Source: [Phialemoniopsis] sp. UDSM-2020 (taxonomy: Eukaryota; Ascomycota; Sordariomycetes; Thyridiales; Thyridiaceae). Taken from it: a DNA stretch of 64,000 bases. Positions 35,221 through 46,315 of this stretch are shown here, piece after piece. Position numbers and translations under genes: made by a program. The stretch covers positions 1,054,001 through 1,118,000 of the forward strand of contig JAEILZ010000007.1 in the NCBI GenBank assembly GCA_018873225.1, read 5' to 3'. The notes beneath the pieces were generated by a model that made no database searches, was not told the origin of the DNA, and saw only the letters and a list, made by a program, of their open reading frames with translations. The first letter of the stretch is position 1. Each line of letters opens with the position of its first letter.

Positions 35221-36830
35221 CTAGTCGCTAGCCATCTCATCCGCTGTCCGACTGGCTTTGGCCTTGTCAAGCTTCATCGTGACGACAAGACACAGCGAGA
35301 CAGCACCGATCCCAATAGCGGTGAAGAATGCCGCTCTAAACTGCTGTCGCTCGTTGAATGCATCCTCGCCGAGATTTCTCAATGTGACCGACGTTACGAG
35401 ATCAGATATGCCGAGCCAGAAGGCGACGCCCAAGAATAGCAAGCTGTTGATCAGCCCACCAGCTACCGACTGTAGGCGATACGGTAAGGATGTCGTGATA
35501 AACACATTCGTCACATTGAAGGCAATGTCGGCCCCAATTGTATGGCAGGACATGGCGGGGAGGACATACTTCCAGAACGTAGTGGTGGGTGCTTCGTTAG
35601 AATCGGGGATCAGGGCGAACAGGAGAACAGAAATTATATACCCCAGGGCAGATATGACGAGTAGAAGACGCCCGGAAAGGATATGCAATACGAAACCGCC
35701 CACAAAGCCGAGGAAAATGCCCCCAACGGCCATTGGACTGAACCACGCTGCGGCCTGGAGTGGACTTGCGTGTAGAAGGGATTGGATGCTGAAGCTGATG
35801 CTCAGTTGAGATGCAACTTGTAGGGGGATGTGTCAATGACTTACTACAGACTGGCATTGTAGAGATATATGCCAAGCACCCCATAGGTTAGGAAGAGAGC
35901 GCCTGTGAGGCGTTTCATGTTCTTGGGCTTGAAGACTTCGGCGGGAAAGAGAGGCTGCTTCGATACCCAACCCTGAAGATAGACTGCAACCCCAAGCAAC
36001 ATGATGCCGACGACAAACGCAACATATATATAAGGCGTGCGCCACCCATCCGGAGCATGGCCGCCATCTGTCAGTGCAAACACCACTAGGGACAAACCCG
36101 GGACAATGGTGCAAAAACCGCCCCAGTCCATTCGCAGGTTCGGGTCCCTGGATTTGAGATGTCGAGGAATTGTAAGTGCTCCCGTTGCTGCTACCAGAGC
36201 AACACATATAGCACATATCCAGAAATACCATCTCCAACCCAAGACCTGGGCTGACAAGGCCCCCATGACGATGCCGATGTAGAAACCCATGCACCCAAAT
36301 GCGCCATAAACACCAAACACTAGATTCTTGCGATGGCCAGGCCGATACAGCCTTCCCATTAGCGACAAAACGGCAGGGAGCAAGGCTGCCGACCCGACTC
36401 CTTGCATTGCTCGGCACAGTATCAGCATGGTAATGTTCTGGCTGAAACCACAGACGATTGACCAGACGCAAAGCCACATGTGGCCGGCCAAGAATACCAC
36501 CCGTTCGCCGTAGCGATCAGCGAGCCGTGCAGAGGGGAGGAGAAAGACGGCGGCGGTCAGACTTGTAACGGAGGCCGGCCAGATTCGAGAGGACGCGGGA
36601 ATGTCTAGGGTCTCGGCCAAAGCAGGGAGGGCAATGTTGAAACCACTGATGGTGTATTCCGACATGGTGCCAGACGCAACCATGGAAAAGACGAAACCTG
36701 CTTCAACAAGCCAAGATTTGAATACGGGAGGACGCTGACGACCTAGAATTTCGATATCTTCGAGGGTCACTAGCTCATCGACGGGAGTATTGGCTTGCGC
36801 GCTACTCGAAGGGTCACCCGCTTGACCCAT
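35221..36830 (-). CDS. MFS transporter (DHA2-like)
   Basis: Two exons, 36830-35845 and 35788-35221, encode 517 residues. The start at MGQAG is preferred over an upstream in-frame ATG because the intervening peptide is hydrophobic and atypical. A cytosolic N-terminus of about 45 residues precedes many hydrophobic helices. MFS motif A appears as LADRYGER. A motif-C-like stretch is seen as GFYIGIVMGALSAQVLGWRW, which is typical of 14-helix drug/proton antiporters. The role could be export of a toxic intermediate or uptake of a substrate. Direction cannot be decided from sequence. It is tandem downstream of DAO3. Confidence 0.88.
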
Positions 36831-37726
36831 GGTCGACGACGTGAAGATGCAATACACAAAAGAGAAGAGTTGGGAGGCTGCGTGGGACAATCAGTGACGG
36901 GCACGACGTTCTGGTCCTCTGTTTTGTTAAGGGGACCCGTCCTAGAGGCTGACCACCAAATACGCTCCGGTTTCCGGCCCGCCGGTTACCTGCATTCTAA
37001 TACTACCTCCCGACTTTGAAGGGTAAATGGCAGCAGTCCGATCTGCTCTGGGGTTGTTGCTGATGGTGCCAGGTAGGTCTTATCTAACGGATCCCGCACC
37101 TTGAGGGTTTGTCTTAGTGTAGGCGCTAAAAACTGCTTATTGCCTTTCTAATTTGGGTCGCATTGCGAGTCTACCGGTGTTGCATGGCTGAGTAAGGTAT
37201 TGATGGATCCATCACTACAGTGACGCATTCGTTCAAAGAAAGTACCTCCCCTCCAAGAGTTCTTCAAGTGACTGTTGCTCAGCTCGACGGAAATTTGACC
37301 CATGTTGACGCAGGACAGTGAGGGACAGAAACTGACCGTCGGTAGGAATCGCTTCGAGCCGCGTGGGGAAATATGGGCGTTTACATTGGAGCAAGTGCTC
37401 TCACACACAGAATCTGGAGAAGTTTGGCGCATTCCTTCAGGAGAGAGCCTTATTTTACGTGTTGTCTTTATTGGTACAAGAACCCATTAGTGAGGATGTA
37501 GCCCACAAGCGCCCTTTTCACGGCCTTCGCCATGTGGTCTTCCCGTGAGACTTGACGTAGAAGTGCACGCCGCGATTAATGGGTGAAGTCGAGTACTGAC
37601 AGTGACTGGCAAGTGCTCTTTACCAGCTTCCTCAAGTCATGGGTTTTACAATGCGGGCAACGAATCTTGCCCCAGATCCACAAGCACATATGCGGGGTGG
37701 CACGGCCACGAGGGGCCAAGACCCAG
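36831..37726. other. Intergenic between DAO3 and MFS
   Basis: This 896 bp gap holds the MFS promoter, including an AGGGGACCC element at about 36930. No gene is supported. Confidence 0.4.
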
Positions 37727-39316
37727 CTACAATTTGGCTTGTCTTTTCCCGCTGGCGTGGATATCTCTGACAAAGGACCCCGAGCTCTCCAGGCGTGCCT
37801 CTGTCTCCTCAAAGATCCGTGGGATGCCCGTCCGATTGAACGGCGTCCCATGCAATACCATGCTAGCCATGCCTTTAGACGCCAAGAAGATTTGAGGCAT
37901 GCCGTGGCCAGTGAATCCTGCGAAGATGAACACTCCTGGGCGATGCGGAACCCTGCCGATATGAGCAAAGCCATCGTCAGAGTATCCCATAACTGTTACA
38001 AGAGAGAGAGACCTGGTTAGCTTCGAGACGCGAGAGATGAAGCAAGGTGCGAAAGCATACTTCCAGTCCAAATTTGCTCGGTATATGCCTCGCTATTCTT
38101 CCACCCCTGGAAGTTTCGTTGCATATATCCATCGAAATAGCTCCTGGCTTGCTCAATGACCTTGCTGTCATCCACGTTAGAGTACCACTCCTCGGGATTC
38201 CGCATATAAGTGCTCCGGGCCCCTCCCACAATGATGCTGCCGTCTGGACGAGGGATCAGGTAATCGAAGTCCCAAGGCGAGAAGCGCAGGGCGTACGTGT
38301 TGTTCAACAAAGGTCGCTTTTTCGCAGGGGGGGTGACGATACGTCCACACACTGTCCTGTATGGCACGATCTTGTCTGTGTACTCCGGCAAGATTGCTGC
38401 CGTGTACGCATTGGTGGCGACAATGACGATGCGCGACTTTACATTGCCTCGCGCAGTCTGTAAAGACCAAAAGCCCTCGCTGTCTCTCTGGCTTGAGATT
38501 CGAAGCACAGGTGTATGTGTCTGGATGTTAACACCTTGTTGAATCGCTTTGGAGTACATATGATGTATAAGTTTGTATGGCCAAAGGTGGCCGGCCGTAT
38601 AGGAAAATGCGCCCTTTGCACCATTGACTCCCGAGACCTACTCGCGAAGCACTAGCGAATCAGCTGTCTGTTTCCTCGTCCTCTCCTTCGATCCAGGTAG
38701 TATAAAAAGCTTACCGTTTCGGCGTGTTGCTTGGGGACGTAAAACGTGTCCTTCGTGGACTCAACTCCGGCAGCCACGAGCTTGTCGTAGCCCCTTTTGA
38801 GCTGGGCATCATGTGCCGTCGAAAGTTGCACATCGATCGCTCGCGTCAGAACCATGTCGCAATCAACGCCTTCCTCCCTCACATAGTTGGCAACAGCCTT
38901 GACGTTGGAAGCCTCGAAATCGGCCAGTTCGGCCGCGGTGTCTATGCCATGCGTCTCTGACAACTTCGCTGCGACGTTGTAGGTGTCGGGTTTGAGATGT
39001 CCACCTGCGCGCGACCGGCCCTGGTTAGCTGCTTGCGTGGCACTGGTTGCTCCTGTTTGAATGTGTCGTTACCATTCCGTCCAGTCGCGCCTGAACAGAG
39101 ACTCCGTGCTTCCAAGATCAGGATCGACTTGTCTGCCGCGGTCGAGTCGGCGAGCATATGCGTCACGATGGCCGCTCCTGAGTAACCGCCACCGATAATG
39201 GCAACATCTACCTCGGTCGGAATCTGTTCGCTGGATCTCCAGCTATCGAGTTCGCCCGGTTCAGTCCGCCAAAAAGACGGCATGCCCTTTGGGTGCGGAA
39301 ATGGCTTTTGGCTCAT
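37727..39316 (-). CDS. FAD-dependent amine oxidoreductase (DAO3), PTS1 AKL
   Basis: Four exons, 39316-39073, 39004-38715, 38637-38061 and 37992-37727, encode 458 residues. The FAD Rossmann motif IIGGGYSGAA lies near residue 40, then EARSLCSGATGRNGGH, the segment that contacts FAD in PuuB/sarcosine-oxidase-like proteins. DFDYLIPRPDG and GFTGHGMPQ lie near the C-terminus. The C-terminus AKL is a canonical peroxisomal signal. Bacterial relatives oxidise gamma-glutamylputrescine, glycine or N-methyl amino acids to an aldehyde or imine plus H2O2. It is a different subfamily from DAO1/DAO2. It is head to head with ALDH2 of the succinate-semialdehyde type, which fits an amine-to-GABA-to-succinate route (inference). 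Confidence 0.88.
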
Positions 39317-40275
39317 GTTTGTCGACTTACTCTGTGGGATTGCATCCGTATGCAGAGCTGTGTGGATCGGAGAAGCGCGGGAAGTATGGATGGTCTTCGT
39401 AGCAGAGAGAGAACTGGCAGTCTCATCGCTGACGCCGTTTTCACCTGGGCATCGCATTACAGTAACCCGACGGCCCAGGTCAGTCATGGCAAGGAAGGGC
39501 AGCACCTGACCGCTGAATCAAGGGGTGTAATTAGCAGATGTGCTCCATGAAAGCCCGGCGCTATCACACTAAAGCTTCCTGCCGATGTTAGCGTCGGGTC
39601 TGATCCCAGGTAGGCAGCTTACCTAGCTTCATGTTATCTGCGCCCTTGAGATCCTTCGTTACCTAAGATCAATACGCTCAGTAGCTACCTCTTTACCCGC
39701 CTAGGTACCATAGGTACTTCAGTGCCTACCTAGGTACCGTAATCTATGGAGACCCCGCGTTTGACTGTTGTCGTTGTCCCCCCCAGTTCGACTGGCTCTA
39801 GCTCACAAAGCCAGCAGTGAGGCGGGGTGTCTCCTAAGCTTCGTCGGGAATAGGCCTAAACGAGTAAGTAAACGAGTGACGACGAGAGTGCTCTCCACTT
39901 AGATCGCCCCGCTCCGAAGCTCTCAACCGTGCTGTGCAAAAACATTGGTGAATCCGGCTCCGTGCTCGGGGTCGTGACATCTCTGAAATGGTCAGAAAGG
40001 CTCACGAATAGGCTGTCTATCAGTTCTTCACTTGAAAGGGTAGCTTAGGTAACGGCATTTATCGGGTCCGCGTCGACTGGCCTCTTTTGGTCTAGTGGGA
40101 ATCTCTGTATGCCTGACAGGGAGCAGATCCTTGATACAAAATCGGCCATGTGCTTGTTGATGTCAAGGCGTGAAATTGATGCTCAAGGACGCAACTTCAC
40201 TTTTATTTGTGCTGTTTCTGCTTTCTCTTTGCTTCAAACAAAAGGTGTCAGTCGTTGCCCGCTCCATCTTTCAAA
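39317..40275. promoter_or_regulatory. Divergent promoter between DAO3 and ALDH2
   Basis: This 959 bp gap contains a patch of TAGGTACC-type repeats at 39606-39738. No gene is supported. It probably controls both flanking enzyme genes. Confidence 0.5.
39606..39738. repeat. TAGGTACC-type short repeat patch
   Basis: Several copies of TAGGTA/TACCTA occur in 130 bp, including CTAGGTACC at 39701, TAGGTAC at 39711 and CTACCTAGGTACC at 39726-39738. The unit is palindromic. Similar patches are common in ascomycete intergenic DNA. Confidence 0.6.
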
Positions 40276-41956
40276 ATGGGCTCTCAGGAACAGCATGTCA
40301 GCCAGCTCAGCAGGCCCTTGAATGACCCTAGCCTTCTGATCTCGGAAGGTCTCGTTGCTGGATCGTGGAAGCCCGCTGCTTCCGGCAAGACCTTTCCAGT
40401 GTACGAGCCAGCATCTGCTACTGTGCTTCTGCAGTGCTCCGACTTTGGTCGCGACGATATCGTTGACGCGATCTCAAGCGCCGAAGTCGCTCAGAAAAGA
40501 TACTACTCCTCGACGACTGCCAAGCAGCGAGGGGCGCTGTTGAGGTCATGGAACGACCTTATTCTTGCAAACCAAGATGATTGTAAGCGATCTTTGATTT
40601 CTTTGTCCCTCAGTCAAACTTGATTATTTCGCTTCCTACCAACCCTTCCAAACTCGCGTTTTCGGTCGAAATCTAACCATTGATCTGATAGTGGCGACCA
40701 TTCTCTCACTGGAGAACGGAAAGACGTTTGCCGAGGCAAAGGCCGAGGTTGCCTATGCAGCATCCTTTGTCAATTGGTTTGCCGAAGAGGCACCGCGTTC
40801 CTATGGCGATACCATACCATCATCCTTCCCTGGCGCCACTGTTATGACACTCAAACAGCCCGTCGGAGTCTGTGGTATCATCACACCCTGGAACTTCCCT
40901 GCGGCCATGATCACTCGCAAGGTAGCCCCTGCTTTTGCTGCCGGCTGCTCTGTGGTCATCAAGCCCCCGAGCGAAACGCCCTTCACGGCTTTGGCGCTAG
41001 CGCGTCTTGCGCTGAAAGCCGGCTTTCCAGCGGATCTTATCCATGTCGTTCCCACCAGGGACCGGTCTGCTGCGTCCGAGCTTGCGACTCATCCCGCCGT
41101 GAAAAAGCTGAGCTTTACCGGGTCGACTGGAGTTGGCAAGTTCCTGACTGGCCTCGCGGCCAAGACTATGAAGAAGATCAGCATGGAGCTGGGCGGAAAC
41201 GCGCCATTCATTGTGTTCCAAGACGCGGATTTGGATCTAGCTGTTCAAGGAGCTATGCAGTCCAAGTTCCGCTCGACGGGCCAGACTTGTGTCGTATGTA
41301 CTTCCCTCTTCCCGCTTCCTAGATGAATCGTGTTTCTGACGATGGGATGTCCTATGTGCTGTCAGTGTGCCAATCGACTTTATGTCCACTCCGAGATCGT
41401 CGACGCCTTTACAGAGCGCCTTACAGCCAAGGTCAAGGAACTTAGGCTGGGATTTGGGCTACAAGATGGAGTCACACAGGGTCCCTTGGTCAATCGTGCC
41501 TCGGTTGAAAAAGTGTCCAGCCATGTGCAGAACGCCGTTCAGCTTGGCGGGCAGCTCATCATCGGCGGCAAGGAACCCGAAGGGCTGGGCAAGGGATACT
41601 TCTACGAACCGACGATCATCAAGAACGCCACCCGAGACATGGAGGTTGCTGTCGACGAGACGTTTGGGCCCCTGGCTGCGATCTTCAGCTTTGACAGCGA
41701 GGATGAGGTCATCAGACTGGCCAACGACACGGAGTTCGGGCTTGCAAGCTACTTCTTCACCAACGATGTTAGCAGGGTGATGAGAGTGGCAAAGGCTCTG
41801 GAAACAGGCATGGTCGGTGTGAATGTTGGACTCATCAGTGCTGCTGAAGCACCGTTTGGTGGAGTGAAAGAGAGTGGCTATGGTCGTGAGGGAAGCAAGT
41901 ATGGCCTGGACGAGTACCAGGTCATCAAGACGGTCACTATTGGCGCCGGAAACTGA
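40276..41956 (+). CDS. Succinate-semialdehyde dehydrogenase-like ALDH (ALDH2)
   Basis: Three exons, 40276-40582, 40692-41293 and 41366-41956, encode 499 residues. ALDH marks are ITPWNFP, FTGSTGVGK, the general base in MELGGNAPF, and the nucleophile in GQTCVCANR. The last motif only appears after splicing, and the two nearby cysteines are the hallmark of succinate semialdehyde dehydrogenases (the GabD group). The expected reaction is succinate semialdehyde to succinate with NAD(P)+, the last step of GABA and putrescine catabolism; other short aldehyde acids are possible. It ends GAGN, so there is no peroxisomal signal. It is divergent from DAO3 and convergent with TF3, with only 165 bp between stops. 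Confidence 0.9.
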
Positions 41957-42121
41957 TTGACGGAAATACGTGACAAGATCACACAATTCCTGGAGAGTAG
42001 ATCCAAGGATTTGCAGTGGCAAGTAGTATTGTAACTGAGCATGGTGCAATTCTCAATAGCAGCTCCATCGTATGTTTCCCACACCGCCAAAGGAGAGAAG
42101 CGATTTCGAAAGAGACATTTG

Positions 42122-43870
42122 CTATCCGAGCATCAGCATACAGCCTTGGCGCAACATCAATTCCAGCCAACTGATCACGCAGCCACTGTCGCGCAAAACC
42201 CAGAGCTCTTCCAAAAGTTCGAGAGCACAAAGATTTGACCGTAGATGATTTACAGAATACAGTTCCCCAAAACGGTGGCGAACCATGTCCCGCTCTTGGC
42301 CATCAAGATTTGTCAGTTCTGAACCGGCGGTCAGCAGCGGAATTGCTTGGAGATTGGTGCATGGATGGCTTGGTGGGATTGCGACCAGCGAGCGGACTAC
42401 GTCGAGAGCTTGTACATGAATCTTGGTTTCAAAGTCCGCCTTTTCGTAGCTCTGAGATGGAAGATCGAAACAAGACCCAATGTCTTTCAATGTAGCCTCC
42501 GTCTCAGATGTGACCGGGCTATTACTAAGGGCCTCCGACACGTTGGTGGAACTGGCCGGGCTGCTCTCCGTCGTTTCCCGCGAGTCTTCATGATGCACGA
42601 GTGGAGAACTGAGTTGCGCCATCGGGTCCTCATTCGCAAACATATCGATGCAGATGTCTCCGAATAGATCCTCGCCCGCGGAAATGCCCATATCAATGTC
42701 TTGTGAAGTCGCCGTGTGGCTGGGCCGGCGGTAGCATATGGAAGCTAAATTGATCAGTCCATGATACCGGAAAGCGTCGCTTATGATCCCAAGCTCGTGG
42801 TTCTCGCGGTTGGGCTCCCAGTCGAGCAACTGTTCTTCAAGTGTCGCCTCCAAGATAGGATCTCTGAACCCTGTATCAACAACTAGCCTGCAATAACGGC
42901 CGATAGTAGCACAAAGGTAAAAAACCTCCATGGAGTACCCAACAATGGGATGGTACTTTTGGCCAAGCTCGTTTACGGCAGTAAACATCTCGCTCGTGTT
43001 TATTGGCACCTGCTCGGATGAGGGGACGAGAAATGCGCAAGCCAGGTCCCAGTAGAGAAATGAACCAACCACAAAGTCTAGAAACGGTAACTTCTGTGCA
43101 CCCGCAGCCGATGTCTCCAACATCATGTCAACGAGCGCTCTGGCGCCCCGTAGGTGTTCGTAACCGAATTCACCGCCAGGCCCGTCAATCCAAGGAGTCG
43201 ATAGGCCAAGTACAAAGACTGTCAGGAAGATGGGAAAGAGATTTTCTGGCGTTGTTGCGTCAAGCTCTTTCTGGACCAAGCGAAGCGCCCAGCTCCGTTC
43301 TTCAAGGCACTGGGCCATGCGAGATGGGTCGAAAAAGTGCTGATGTGCAGCACTGACACTCTGTAGTGCATGTAGAAGCGAGGGGGCGCGATCGACGTGC
43401 TCAAGCACTGGAAACGAGAGGGGGTTTATGTCGGGGTCAATGACCATGATCTGGCTAGCCTTTTCCAGCCAGTAACGCAAGAGTCGTTTGTTGGGAAGTG
43501 TTTTAGTCGGGGTTTCCGAGCTGATCTGAGGTCCCGGCGAAGATGAGACTGGCGAAGGCGTGCCGGCGTGCACCGGCTTTTGAGGAAGCCAGGGCGCTTC
43601 TGTCTGCCACTTGCGTAGCGACGGCATGGACTCGCAGAGTGATCCGCGCTTCTGGCAGCGCAAGCAAACCGGTTTGGTCTCGTCGCACTTCACCCTCCTT
43701 CTCTTGCACTCACGACAGCCAGCTCGACTTCGCCCCGCATGGGTTTTGGCCGACGAAGAAGGGCCAAGGCACTGTTCAAGCTCGGTCGTGGTGGAATGTC
43801 CGCTTGCGCGAGCTTTTTCTTGTGCGGCAATCTTTGCCGGCGCAAATCGGATGTTGAATTTTCGGCTCAT
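42122..43870 (-). CDS. Zn2Cys6 regulator, Fungal_trans_2 type (TF3)
   Basis: This single-exon gene encodes 582 residues, the longest of the four paralogs. The N-terminus has the shared IRFAPAK motif. The zinc cluster is CRECKRRRVKC then C-x2-C-x6-C. Shared body blocks are KRLLRYWLEKASQIMVI, NPLSFPVLEHV, SAAHQHFF and, at the end, LLEELWVLRDSGCVISWLELM. The extra length is a Ser/Thr/Glu-rich insert of about 90 residues in the second half (around DSRETTESSPASST), which looks disordered. It is likely a nuclear regulator of neighbouring genes. It is convergent with ALDH2 and divergent to NmrA-like 2. Confidence 0.9.
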   Translation of the reverse strand: MSRKFNIRFAPAKIAAQEKARASGHSTTTELEQCLGPSSSAKTHAGRSRAGCRECKRRRVKCDETKPVCLRCQKRGSLCESMPSLRKWQTEAPWLPQKPVHAGTPSPVSSSPGPQISSETPTKTLPNKRLLRYWLEKASQIMVIDPDINPLSFPVLEHVDRAPSLLHALQSVSAAHQHFFDPSRMAQCLEERSWALRLVQKELDATTPENLFPIFLTVFVLGLSTPWIDGPGGEFGYEHLRGARALVDMMLETSAAGAQKLPFLDFVVGSFLYWDLACAFLVPSSEQVPINTSEMFTAVNELGQKYHPIVGYSMEVFYLCATIGRYCRLVVDTGFRDPILEATLEEQLLDWEPNRENHELGIISDAFRYHGLINLASICYRRPSHTATSQDIDMGISAGEDLFGDICIDMFANEDPMAQLSSPLVHHEDSRETTESSPASSTNVSEALSNSPVTSETEATLKDIGSCFDLPSQSYEKADFETKIHVQALDVVRSLVAIPPSHPCTNLQAIPLLTAGSELTNLDGQERDMVRHRFGELYSVNHLRSNLCALELLEELWVLRDSGCVISWLELMLRQGCMLMLG

Positions 43871-44853
43871 GATGAATGAGTTCGAGTTATACTCCGTGCG
43901 GGCCGGCCGATGGACTCGAGTTGCAATGGAGTTTTCGAGACGATGTTGGAGATGACCTTCTGGCTAGCCGGATTCGGTGTTATTCGACATGACAGGATGG
44001 AGTAAAGGCCAGTTTATGATAACCAATGCGGGGACCAGGACCTCGGGTGGCAACCCGTTTGCAAGCAGCCCCTTCCCCCGCGTTCTCCAAATTGGTATCC
44101 TCTCTTGCGGTAACACACGCGCGACGCTAGGCTAGTCATGAGTCCTCCATGTCGATTCGACCGCACCGCGCGGATGCCGGCCCTGGTGTACGGAGTCGAT
44201 GTCCAACTCGGGAATGCGCCGAAATAGGAAACTGGGGCGATGCGACATATCATAGGCCCCGCCCTAATAAGTCTCGCGCTAGAACAACAAGCATCCCGTT
44301 ATCTTGAGGCCCAGTACGTAAGAAGCGGTCCTAGGCCCCTCTTACAGAGTCTCGGCCCTCCTTCAGTTGATAAACATGACTGAAGGTCAAATGAATATCT
44401 CTCGATTGAGTGGTGTGTCAGCAAAACGGCAGATGGAATTGATATTCTCCACTTCCCCAACTTGTTTACGACCCGAGAAAGATTCATTTCGCCCCTCATT
44501 GTGTGCTGTCATTGACGCATGGTGGCATTGCATCATTTCGATGTTGGTTTCAACAGCCCGAGTGGGAGTAGTCATATGTTTGACAAATGGGAACCGATAT
44601 CGGGGGATGTCAGCGTTTGCGTCTGAGCATATCCTCCAGACATGTGATGGGACAAAGCTGGCATCGGCCTTGGTCATCAGGAGTAGCCCGGGTTAATTAG
44701 ACCCAAGCTATGTAATCGCCGGATTTATGTCCTTGCAGACGTGCACGACACATGTAAGCACTTTGCCTCTGAGCTCAGACTTTACTGTTTCGCACCTGCG
44801 ATCCCAACCAATCTACAAGCCAGACCCACGACATCGCGAGTTCTTGACCGAGT
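43871..44853. promoter_or_regulatory. Divergent promoter between TF3 and NmrA-like 2
   Basis: This 983 bp gap contains GGCCGGCCG near 43910 and a GCCCCGCCC box near 44257. No gene is supported. Confidence 0.45.
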
Positions 44854-46148
44854 ATGGCATCAATATCACCTAGGACCGTTGCTGTGGTTGGCGGTACAGG
44901 TACGACAAACTCATTTTCGCGCTGACTGTTATGAGGATTCCAGCCTCCTGACAAGGAAGTAGGCAATCTCGGTGGCTCGGTTGCCAGATCGCTGCACGGC
45001 AACAAAGAGTTTCGCGTGAGGGTTCTCTCACGCGACCCCACGTCAGACAAAGCGAAGAAGCTCAGCGACCTGGGCATCGAGGTTGTCAGGGCTGATTCAT
45101 GGAATTCCCAAGATTTGCATGACGCCTTCCGTGGCTGCTGGGGTGTATTTATCAACATTGATTCCGATGTACCCGTATGATCTCTCACCATCCTGCCGGA
45201 CTGCCTTCTTATTCCCCAGCGCCATGCCCCTATGTACTAATCGAGAGTCCCTCCAGAATTTCCAGCAGAAGATCGGCCCCCCCGAAGTCGAGATGGGCAA
45301 GAAAATCATAGACGCAGCCGTTGCGTCCGGTATCCGCCATGCCGTGCACGCCTCGCTCCCAGCTGCTACCAAGCTTACAAACGGAAAAGTACCAATGCTT
45401 TCATTTGACAGTGAGTGGAGCTTGTCGGCCGACTTGTGCTACCCAATATCGTGTGCTAATCAAGAACGTACCCTTGAGCAGACAAGGCCGCGATCTCGGA
45501 GTACATGCTCCAGCCCGACAAGTTTACCACAGCTACTGTCCTGAGCCCTGGGTGGTTCATGGAGAACGCGTTTGATCCAAAGTACAAGACGGCGTTTGGC
45601 GGGTTTGCCATGGTGCCTGACTCGGAGGGATACTTGACATGGGAGACTCCCCCCATGGGGAACGATCCGGAGTCCGTCCCCTTTCTGGCCGCGGCCGACG
45701 ATTACGGAGATCTTGTTCATGGCGTGTTCCTGGATCCGGAGAGGTGGAGCGGCAGATATCTTCATGGTGTCTCGCAATCAGCCTCGTTTGCCGAGATGAC
45801 CGCGATATTTCAAAAAGGTGATGATCGTCAACCGGTTCCCTAACACACCTTGACGACAATAGTAGTCTAATACTTGATTTGCTAGTAACTGGAAAGCCAG
45901 CTCGTTACAAGGTTTTGAAAGGAGCGCTGCTCGCCAACGACGCATTCAAGACGAAAGAGGTCAACGGTCTGTTCGATCTCATGCACGCGCTCAAAGGCAA
46001 TTTCTTCAACGGTGTTCCGACGATCCACGAGGATTCCCGAATCCTGAAAGGAGAGGCCGCTAATGCAACAGGGCGTACCGGAGATGCTGCCGGTCTCACA
46101 ACTCTTGAGGCTTTCTTTCGCAAGTACGCGACGACTGACCGATGGTGA
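44854..46148 (+). CDS. NmrA-like NAD(P)-binding protein 2
   Basis: Five exons, 44854-44899, 44963-45174, 45257-45410, 45482-45817 and 45886-46148, encode 336 residues, the same length as NmrA-like 1. Splicing exons 1 and 2 restores VVGGTGNLG at the N-terminus. Matching blocks with the paralog include SRDPTSDKAKKL, SLPAATKLTNGKV, GWFMENAFDPKY and DSEGYLTWE. The donor of intron 4 is a non-optimal GTGATG. The family binds NADP(H) and covers both reductases and redox-sensing regulators. It is convergent with P450-2 (167 bp between stops), repeating the NmrA-like 1/P450-1 arrangement. Confidence 0.88.
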
Positions 46149-46315
46149 CGGGTGAATCGCCCTCATCGCTTATTGACTACCTGCAAGCTTTTCAAAACAT
46201 GTTGATATCCCAGGATCGCACGTCTGAGCAAGAAGACTAGAATAGTAAGATTATTACAGTCGTGGTGATCTGACCTTACGACACCGTGCGTGTCATTTCG
46301 GCGATTACATGTAGC

